The notes under the pieces are model-generated. The model searched no databases and was not told the DNA's origin. It saw nothing but the letters and a program-made list of their open reading frames with translations. From a bacterium (GTDB lineage: Bacteria > Armatimonadota > Zipacnadia > Zipacnadales > UBA11051): a stretch of DNA of 36,502 nucleotides. A program made the translations under genes and the position numbers. Below, in pieces: positions 31,490 through 36,502 of this stretch (positions within the stretch are counted from its first letter, which is position 1; every line of letters starts with the position of its first letter). The stretch spans positions 1-36,502 of the forward strand of contig JAJFUB010000076.1 of the NCBI GenBank assembly GCA_021372615.1, written 5' to 3'.

Positions 31490-32554
31490 ATGCGTAGCGA
31501 GTCATTCGAGTTCCTCCGTCAGCTCATCCTGACCCCGTCCCCGTCCGGCTTTGAGCAGCCCGTGCAGCGCCTCGTGCGCAAGTACGTGGCCCCCTTCGCC
31601 GACGAGGTCCGCACCGACGTACACGGCAACGTCATCGCCGTGAAGAACCCGGAGGGCTATCCCCGGGTGATGCTGGCCGGCCACTGCGACCAGATCGGCA
31701 TGATGATCCAGCACATCTCCGACGACGGCGTGCTGTACTTCGCCTCCGTCGGCGGCATTGACGCGGCGGTCATGCCCGGCCTGAACGTCACCGTTCACAA
31801 CGAGCGCGGGCCCGTCACCGGTGTCATCGGCCGCAAGCCCATCCACCTGCTCAAGGCCGAGGAGCGCGACAAGCCCAAGCTCGATCTGTCGGACATGTTC
31901 ATTGACATCGGCGCCAAGGACAAGGAGGACGCCCAGGGCAAGGTCGAGATCGGCGACTGTGCCACCTTCGACCTGCGCATGGACGTCCTCATGAACGATC
32001 TGGTCGTCGGTCCTGGCTTTGACGACAAGGTCGGCTCCTTCGTCGCCTGCGAGGCCCTGCGGCTCATCGGCGACAAGAAGCTGAGCTGCGCGGTGTACGC
32101 CGTCTCGACGGTCCAGGAGGAGTTGGGCCTGCGCGGCGCCCGCACCAGTGCGTTCGGCATTGACCCGCAGGTGGGCATCGCGGTGGACGTCACCCACGCA
32201 ACGGACTACCCCGGCTGCGACGCCAAGAAGACCGGCGAGTGCAAGCTGGGTTCGGGCCCGACCATTGCCCGCGGCCCGAACATCAACCCGGTCCTGCGCA
32301 AGCTCCTGCAGGAGACCGCGACCAAGAAGAAGATCCCGTGGCAGCCCGAGCCCGAGCCCCGCGCCACTGGCACGGACGCCAACGCGATTCAGATCAGCGG
32401 GGCAGGCGTCGCCGCCGGCCTCGTCTCGATCCCCAACCGCTACATGCACACGCCGGTGGAGGTCGTCCACCTGTCGGACCTGGAGAACGCCGCGAAGCTG
32501 TTGGCCGAGGCCTGCCTGCGGATCAAGGGGGACGCGGACTTTACGCCGCTGTAG
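31490..32554 (+). CDS. M42 family metallo-aminopeptidase
   Basis: M42 peptidases are dodecameric, dinuclear-metal aminopeptidases that trim short peptides in the cytoplasm. The 354-residue product shows MLAGHCDQIGMMI (His65, Asp67), then VGPGFDDKVGSFVACEAL with the bridging Asp, VQEELGLRGARTSAFGI with the catalytic Glu pair, and IAVDVTHATDYPG with a metal Asp. All family metal ligands seem present. Length is normal. The ATG at 31490 follows a TGGAGT site. It lies 81 bases after the aspartokinase-like gene, with a repeat between. Endoglucanase labels seen for this family are historical and less likely. Confidence 0.92.
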   Translation: MRSESFEFLRQLILTPSPSGFEQPVQRLVRKYVAPFADEVRTDVHGNVIAVKNPEGYPRVMLAGHCDQIGMMIQHISDDGVLYFASVGGIDAAVMPGLNVTVHNERGPVTGVIGRKPIHLLKAEERDKPKLDLSDMFIDIGAKDKEDAQGKVEIGDCATFDLRMDVLMNDLVVGPGFDDKVGSFVACEALRLIGDKKLSCAVYAVSTVQEELGLRGARTSAFGIDPQVGIAVDVTHATDYPGCDAKKTGECKLGSGPTIARGPNINPVLRKLLQETATKKKIPWQPEPEPRATGTDANAIQISGAGVAAGLVSIPNRYMHTPVEVVHLSDLENAAKLLAEACLRIKGDADFTPL

Positions 32555-32569
32555 CGAGGCGAAGTCAGG

Positions 32570-32729
32570 AACGGCGTCCTCACCCCTACCCCTCTCCCGC
32601 GCGCGACACGACCGCGCGCCGGAGAGGGGAACCGTGCGACCACTTTGTGTCTGCGTAGCCACATAGCGCCATCCGACTTCCCCTCTCCGGAGCGAAGCGA
32701 GGGAGAGGGGCAGGGGTGAGGACGCCGTT
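32570..32729. repeat. MITE-like 160-bp element, copy B
   Basis: The ends, starting AACGGCGTCCTCACCCCTAC at 32570, are inverted copies of each other over about 28 bases. The core with GCGACCACTTTGTG matches copy A at 17085-17247. It lies just before the DNA glycosylase gene, which has no visible ribosome site. Confidence 0.8.
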
Positions 32730-32761
32730 GCCGTTTCCGTTGCCGTTCCCGCAAGCCCATC

Positions 32762-33409
32762 ATGCCCAACCTCTCCCCCCTTCCCCGGGACTTCTACCTC
32801 CAGCCCACGCCCCGCGTCGCGCGGGGGCTGTTGGGCTGTCTGCTGGTCCACGACACCCCCGACGGCCCGACCGGTGGCCTCATCGTCGAGACCGAGGCCT
32901 ATCTGGCCCAGGACGATCCGGGCTGCCACGCCGCCATCGGGCGGACGCGGCGCAATGAGGTGATGTTCGGCCCGCCCGGCCATGCCTATGTCTACCGCAT
33001 CCACCAGGTGGTCTGCCTCAACGTCGTGACGGCGCCTGAGGGGGTGCCTGAGGCGGTGCTCATCCGCGCGCTGGAGCCGACCGTGGGGGCGGACCTCATG
33101 CGCCGCCGCCGCGGACTGGAGCGTTTGGAGGACTTGTGCTCGGGGCCGGGGAAGCTATGCCAGGCCCTCGGGATCACGATGGTGCACAATGGACTCGCCG
33201 TGACGCGGCCGCCGCTGTGCGTAACCAGGGAGCCTGTGGGAGCGGTCACCGACCGCGACCGGTCGCGGTCGGTGACCGCTCCCACAGTGACCGCTCCCCC
33301 AGGCCTGGACATCGTCCAGACCACTCGCATTGGCCTGCGCCCCGAGCGCGGGGCCGATCTGCCACTGCGGTTCTACCTGACCGACAACCCGTTCATCTCA
33401 CGCCGCTAA
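32762..33409 (+). CDS. DNA-3-methyladenine glycosylase (AAG/MPG family) with in-frame palindrome
   Basis: This base-excision repair enzyme removes alkylated purines from DNA. The 215-residue product has LLGCLLVHD, the catalytic VETEAY motif (Glu43/Glu45), CHAAIGRTRRNEVMFGPPGHAYVY, VVTAPEGVPEAVLIRALEP and SGPGKLCQALGI, all standard for the family. Residues about 158-180 are encoded by a perfect 54-bp palindrome and its flank, and look inserted between VTRPPL and the closing LRFYLTDNPFISR. Without it, length would be about 192, the family norm. The insert is near the C-terminal part, away from the catalytic motif, so function may be kept. No ribosome site is clear. Confidence 0.9.
   Translation: MPNLSPLPRDFYLQPTPRVARGLLGCLLVHDTPDGPTGGLIVETEAYLAQDDPGCHAAIGRTRRNEVMFGPPGHAYVYRIHQVVCLNVVTAPEGVPEAVLIRALEPTVGADLMRRRRGLERLEDLCSGPGKLCQALGITMVHNGLAVTRPPLCVTREPVGAVTDRDRSRSVTAPTVTAPPGLDIVQTTRIGLRPERGADLPLRFYLTDNPFISRR
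33234..33287. repeat. Perfect 54-bp palindrome inside glycosylase gene
   Basis: Bases 33234-33260 are the exact reverse complement of 33261-33287, with no spacer. The core GGTCGCGGTCGGTGACCGCT recurs at 36395 and 36458. Confidence 0.95.
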
Positions 33410-33424
33410 CCGGAGGACTGTCGC

Positions 33425-34243
33425 ATGATGAAGATCGCTTTCATGACGTTCGCCACCCCGGAACTCGACCTGACGCAGGTGCTCACCGCCGCGATCCGCT
33501 ACGGCTACGATGCCGTGGAGCCGCGAGCCGAGGCCGGGCACAAGCACGGCGTTGAGCTGGAGACCACCAAGAAGCAGCGCAAGGAGATCAAGGCGGCCTT
33601 CGCCGACACGGGCGTGGACCTGTGCTGCATCGCTACCTCGCGCAACTACTCCACGGATGAGGCCGACAAGCGCGCCGAGAGCGTCGAGCTGACCAAGCGC
33701 TACATTGACCTGGCGGCCGACTGCGGGGCCCCGTGCATTCGCGTCTTCGGCGGCGGCACGCCTGCCGGCGCCGACTACGCCGAGGTGAAGAAGTATGTCG
33801 CCCAGGCGCTGCACGAGTGCGCCGAGCACGCCAAGGGCAGCGGCGTGTGGGTCTGTATCGAGACCCACGACTCGTACTGCAATGCCCGCGACCTGGCGGA
33901 TGTGGTGAAGTGGGCCGACAGCCCCCAGGCGGCCATCAACTGGGACATCATGCACCCCTGCACCGCCGGCCTCACCATCGCCGAGGCCTTCGAGGCCGTC
34001 AAGCCCTACGTGAAGCACTGCCACGCGCATGACGGCACGCGGCCGGATCCCACGAAGGGCTGGACGCTGGCGCCGATGGGCACCGGGCAGATTGACCACG
34101 CCGAGGCGATGCGGCTGCTCGCGACGATCAACTACGAGGGCGCGATCTCCGGGGAATGGATCAACTGGCAGCCCTACGCGGAGATGCTCCCCCGCGAAGC
34201 GGCAGTGCTGCGCGACTATCGCACGAAGGCGGTCGGAGGGTAG
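33425..34243 (+). CDS. Sugar phosphate isomerase/epimerase family TIM-barrel protein
   Basis: The 272-residue product matches the xylose-isomerase-like/AP-endonuclease-2 barrel family, which isomerises or epimerises sugars and inositol derivatives using a divalent metal. Visible marks are the N-terminal strand KIAFMTFATPELDL, RYGYDAVEPRAEAG near 21-34, CIRVFGGGTPAG, VWVCIETHDSYC with the metal Glu, and NWDIMHPCTAG with a metal Asp, then CHAHDG. The start has a GGAGG site 8 bases upstream; ATG at 33425 or 33428 are both possible. It follows the glycosylase gene by 15 bases. Substrate is unknown. Confidence 0.85.
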   Translation: MMKIAFMTFATPELDLTQVLTAAIRYGYDAVEPRAEAGHKHGVELETTKKQRKEIKAAFADTGVDLCCIATSRNYSTDEADKRAESVELTKRYIDLAADCGAPCIRVFGGGTPAGADYAEVKKYVAQALHECAEHAKGSGVWVCIETHDSYCNARDLADVVKWADSPQAAINWDIMHPCTAGLTIAEAFEAVKPYVKHCHAHDGTRPDPTKGWTLAPMGTGQIDHAEAMRLLATINYEGAISGEWINWQPYAEMLPREAAVLRDYRTKAVGG

Positions 34244-34367
34244 AGGGTAGAGGGTCGAGGGTCAAGGGTAAAGGCAACGGCGCCTCCCGCAACCGTGTGG
34301 GAGGCGCCGCTTCGTTGGCCGTTGTCGTTACCCTTGACCCTTCACCCTCGACCCTTGACCCTCTACC
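34239..34367. repeat. Long inverted repeat with terminator-like core at convergent gene ends
   Basis: GGGTAGAGGG-type arms at the left (about 34239-34280) mirror the right arm (about 34320-34367). Inside, GGCGCCTCCC at 34279-34288 pairs with GGGAGGCGCC at 34299-34308. Both stop codons, of the isomerase gene and the zinc-ribbon gene, lie in the arms. A two-way terminator is plausible. Confidence 0.65.
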
Positions 34368-35076
34368 ACGCGTCGGAGGGGTATAGCATCCGCCGGCAGT
34401 TCTGGCACTTCACGATGACCTTGCCCAGCTTCACGGTCGAGATGGCCGACTGGGGCAGGACATTGCGGCACGCCATGCACATGTTCCCCTCGATGCCCGC
34501 CACGGCCACGCCCTCGAGCTTGCTGCGCATGCTCTCGTACTCCTGGAGCATGGGCGGGGTGATCTGCGGGGTCAGCTCCGCCCGCTTGGCGGTCAGGGCC
34601 TTGATCTCACCCTCCAGCTTCCCGCGCGCCTCCTGGTAGTCGCCCACGATCTTGTCGTGCACGGCTTGCCCCTGGGCGACGACCTTCTCCTGCTTGGCGA
34701 CTTGGGCACGGGTCGTCTCGATCTCGTCCATGAGGCCCAGGATGTCGGTCTCCAGGCGGTCCCGACGGCGGTTCAACTCCTCGATCTTGCGCTCCAGCGC
34801 GCCCAGCTCCTTGGCGTCCGCGACTGTGCCCCCATACGCCTTGCCCATCTTGTCCTTGCGCTCTTGCTCGGCGCTCTTGAGTTCCAGCTCCTTCTTGCGG
34901 TTCTCGGCTTCGAGGGCGTTCAGGCGCTGCTGGAGCTTCTCCAACTCCTGCTGTGCGGCCGCCAGGTTGCGGCCGGACTTGCCGCCGTCGTCCAGGCCCG
35001 CGATCCAGGTGCGATGCTGGGCGATGGCGCTGTCCACCTGCTGCAGCTCATAGAGCTGAGTCATCTGCTCCTGCAT
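34363..35076 (-). CDS. Coiled-coil C4-type zinc-ribbon protein
   Basis: The 237-residue product has a long heptad-rich coiled coil (about residues 5-185) and a C-terminal zinc ribbon, CMACRNVLP then CQNCRRMLY. This is the layout of the DUF164/zf-RING_7 family of bacterial proteins. Roles proposed for the family include nucleic-acid or protein binding but are not settled. The ATG at 35076 is 3 bases after the stop of the Nif3-like gene, so the two form an operon; that pairing is common in bacteria. It shares any control acting on the nif3-like gene. Confidence 0.88.
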   Translation of the reverse strand: MQEQMTQLYELQQVDSAIAQHRTWIAGLDDGGKSGRNLAAAQQELEKLQQRLNALEAENRKKELELKSAEQERKDKMGKAYGGTVADAKELGALERKIEELNRRRDRLETDILGLMDEIETTRAQVAKQEKVVAQGQAVHDKIVGDYQEARGKLEGEIKALTAKRAELTPQITPPMLQEYESMRSKLEGVAVAGIEGNMCMACRNVLPQSAISTVKLGKVIVKCQNCRRMLYPSDAW

Positions 35077-35079
35077 GAA

Positions 35080-35919
35080 TCAACCTCCGCAATCCTCTGT
35101 GTGAACGCTCCAGACGGGCGATGACTCGTCCGCGATGCGGATGTCCAGCCCCGGCAGGCGCTCCTGGAGGGCCCGCCGCAACAGCCCCAGCACCGGCCGC
35201 TCTGTCTCGAAGTGCCCCGCCGTGATGACCGCCGGCCCGAGAACCTCCGCCTCCAGGGCCTGGTGGTGCTTCAACTCGCCTGTGACCATCACGTCCGCTC
35301 GGGCTGCGCGCGCCAGGCCGAGCATGTCGCCCCCGGCGCCCGGCACCAACGCCACGCGCCTGGCTGGCGTCCTGTCGCAACCCGTGAGTTGCGTAGTGCG
35401 CGCCCCCAGCTTCCGGGCCACCAGCGCCGCCAGTTCGCCGCGGGTCGTCTCTCCGGGCAGTTCGACTAGGCAGCCAAACCCGAAGTCGGCACCTTCGCCG
35501 GAGAGGGCCGGCTTCCCTTCCCCGGGTCGCCAGGGCGCAAGCGGCCTCGGCCGGGGGAAGCCCAATGCCTCCGCCAGTGCCAACGCGGTGCCGCAGGTGG
35601 GCGACTTGTCCAGGTTGGTATGCGCCGCGTAGAGCGCCATGTTGGCCTGCGCCAGCTCCGAAACCACGGCGTACGCCAGATCGTCGTCGACCAGGGCCCG
35701 GATCGGCTCGAAGAAGAGCGGGTGGTGGGTGATGACGAGCACATCGCGGAGCCCTTCGCCCTGCGCGATGACCGCCGGCATGGGGTCCAGGGCTAGCAAG
35801 ACGTGCTCCACGGGCCAGCTTCGCCCGCCGAACATCAGGCCGACGTTGTCCCAGGGCTCGGCGAGGCTGGGCGGGGCGACCGCCTCCATGGCGGCGATGA
35901 CATCTGCGACCTGCAGCAT
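35080..35919 (-). CDS. Nif3-like dinuclear metal-centre protein
   Basis: The Nif3/YqfO/YbgI family forms hexameric rings with a two-metal site; its reaction is not established, despite the old label GTP cyclohydrolase I type 2. The 279-residue product has EPWDNVGLMFGG near 20-31, ITHHPLFF with the His-His ligands near 63-70, AAHTNLDKS with Asp near 97-105, and a C-terminal AGHFETER with His and Glu ligands. Length is at the short-form norm. The ATG at 35919 is preceded by GGAGA and, 12 bases away, a perfect CIRCE operator. It is followed directly by the zinc-ribbon gene. Confidence 0.9.
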   Translation of the reverse strand: MLQVADVIAAMEAVAPPSLAEPWDNVGLMFGGRSWPVEHVLLALDPMPAVIAQGEGLRDVLVITHHPLFFEPIRALVDDDLAYAVVSELAQANMALYAAHTNLDKSPTCGTALALAEALGFPRPRPLAPWRPGEGKPALSGEGADFGFGCLVELPGETTRGELAALVARKLGARTTQLTGCDRTPARRVALVPGAGGDMLGLARAARADVMVTGELKHHQALEAEVLGPAVITAGHFETERPVLGLLRRALQERLPGLDIRIADESSPVWSVHTEDCGG

Positions 35920-35931
35920 GGCGTCTCCATT

Positions 35932-35958
35932 TTAGCACTCGCACTATGTGAGTGCTAA
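35932..35958. promoter_or_regulatory. Perfect CIRCE operator (HrcA binding site)
   Basis: TTAGCACTC at 35932-35940, nine bases, then GAGTGCTAA at 35950-35958 is an exact match to the CIRCE consensus bound by the heat-shock repressor HrcA. It lies 12 bases before the nif3-like start on the minus strand, and 17 bases upstream of the -35 box of the fmdB-like promoter. No groES, groEL, dnaK or hrcA is in the window. Confidence 0.95.
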
Positions 35959-35975
35959 TTGTTGGCTCCGTCCTA

Positions 35976-36003
35976 TTGACTCAGATTCCCGATCCGCTAT
36001 AAT
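35976..36003 (+). promoter_or_regulatory. Strong sigma-70 promoter for fmdB-like gene
   Basis: TTGACT at 35976-35981 and TATAAT at 35998-36003 are separated by 16 bases. The -10 is a perfect consensus, striking in this GC-rich DNA. The start of transcription would be near 36010, leaving a leader of about 24 bases with AGGAGG. Confidence 0.8.
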
Positions 36004-36033
36004 GTCCGCAGAGGTTACAGGAGGCGGTTTCTC

Positions 36034-36321
36034 GTGCCGACCTATGAATACGAATGTCTGAAGTGCGGACACACGTTTGAGGTCATGCAGTCCTTCTCCG
36101 ACGCGCCGGTGACCAAGTGCACCGAGTGCCGCGGGAAGGTCAAGAAGCTCTTCTCTCCCCCGGCGATCATCTTCAAGGGGAAGGGCTTCCACTGCACCGA
36201 CTACAAGAGCAGTGGCCACGGCCGGCCGTCCTGCCCCAAGGAGGCTGCCGAGACGAAGTCGGACACCAAGTGCGACAGCGCCTCGGACGACTGCAAGGGC
36301 AAGTGCGCCGCGGCGAGCTAA
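36034..36321 (+). CDS. FmdB-family zinc-ribbon protein with Cys-rich tail
   Basis: The 95-residue product starts with the FmdB/CxxC_CxxC_SSSS ribbon: PTYEYECLKCGHTFE (Cys8, Cys11) and VTKCTECRGKVKKL (Cys29, Cys32). The family's roles are poorly known. It starts with GTG at 36034, with AGGAGG 9 bases upstream; proteins of this family usually begin MPTYEY, which supports the choice. A tail from about residue 58 has five more Cys (HCTDYKS, SCPKEA, KCDSA, DCKGKC), more than the usual Ser/Gly-rich tail. It has a strong promoter and a terminator of its own, and shares the divergent CIRCE region with nif3-like. Confidence 0.88.
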   Translation: MPTYEYECLKCGHTFEVMQSFSDAPVTKCTECRGKVKKLFSPPAIIFKGKGFHCTDYKSSGHGRPSCPKEAAETKSDTKCDSASDDCKGKCAAAS

Positions 36322-36346
36322 GCCTGATCTGAATCGTGTGCCCAAG

Positions 36347-36369
36347 CGCCTCCCCTGCGGGAGGCGTTT
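36347..36369 (+). terminator. Intrinsic terminator after fmdB-like gene
   Basis: CGCCTCCC at 36347-36354 pairs with GGGAGGCG at 36359-36366 around CTGC, followed by TTTGCATTT. It is 25 bases after the stop codon. The same stem sequence is used in the hairpin at 34279-34308. Confidence 0.75.
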
Positions 36370-36393
36370 GCATTTGGGGGGGACCTGGACGGA

Positions 36394-36502
36394 CGGTCGC
36401 GGTCGGTGACCGCTCCCACGTCCGGCAGCCACACAGGGCAGTTGCGGGAGCGATCACGGTCGCGGTCGGTGACCGCTCCCACGTCCGGCAGCGCAACAGG
36501 GG
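36394..36502. repeat. 63-bp tandem repeat of palindrome family
   Basis: The block starting CGGTCGCGGTCGGTGACC recurs at 36394 and 36457, 63 bases apart, each followed by CCCACGTCCGGCAG. The second copy is cut by the window edge. The core is shared with the palindrome inside the glycosylase gene at 33234-33287. Confidence 0.85.

Overview
High-GC bacterial chromosomal DNA with 27 protein-coding genes and no RNA gene or phage or transposase gene that I can recognise. The mix of genes suggests an uncultured heterotroph, possibly Armatimonadota or the Planctomycetota/Hydrogenedentota neighbourhood: secreted plant-polysaccharide enzymes, HrcA/CIRCE control, a Nif3 and zinc-ribbon gene pair, and many short GC-rich palindromic repeats between genes. 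That placement is inference from gene content and style; there is no marker gene to fix it.

Layout. 80-2220: an ornithine cyclodeaminase-like enzyme and a C45-type N-terminal-nucleophile hydrolase, followed by a short AT-rich patch with DnaA-box-like motifs, then a DUF362 protein on the minus strand. 3780-6696: a co-directional set of nucleic-acid genes, namely a KaiC/RAD55-type ATPase, a Clp1/Grc3-like polynucleotide kinase and a YhaM-like 3'-5' exoribonuclease. 6706-11870 (minus): a possible operon of HD phosphohydrolase, glycyl radical enzyme and secreted pectate-lyase-like beta-helix protein. 12177-30404: a carbohydrate region with a TauE/SafE-like transporter, a PL26-like rhamnogalacturonan lyase, a Gfo/Idh/MocA oxidoreductase, MtnA, a GH31 glycosidase, a DppA-like M55 peptidase, two secreted TIM-barrel/DUF4091 proteins, a DUF2752 plus membrane-anchored protein pair, and a GH106-like rhamnosidase. 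30542-36321: housekeeping genes, namely an ACT-less aspartokinase, an M42 aminopeptidase, 3-methyladenine DNA glycosylase, a sugar isomerase/epimerase, a zinc-ribbon/Nif3 pair and an FmdB-type protein.

How the genes fit together. The PL26-like lyase, pectate-lyase-like protein, GH106-like and GH31 enzymes and the oxidoreductase look like parts of pectin/rhamnogalacturonan and other glycan use. The M42, M55 and C45 enzymes suggest peptide or amide scavenging. The 3780-6696 genes could act together on RNA ends.

The most striking non-gene signal is the repeat load: several unrelated palindromic families, three of which sit in frame inside genes (GH31, GH106-like, DNA glycosylase). One family forms a clean three-way-junction fold, and each of its three copies lies 20-45 bases before a start codon. 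A perfect CIRCE operator lies between nif3-like and fmdB-like genes with no chaperonin gene in the window.
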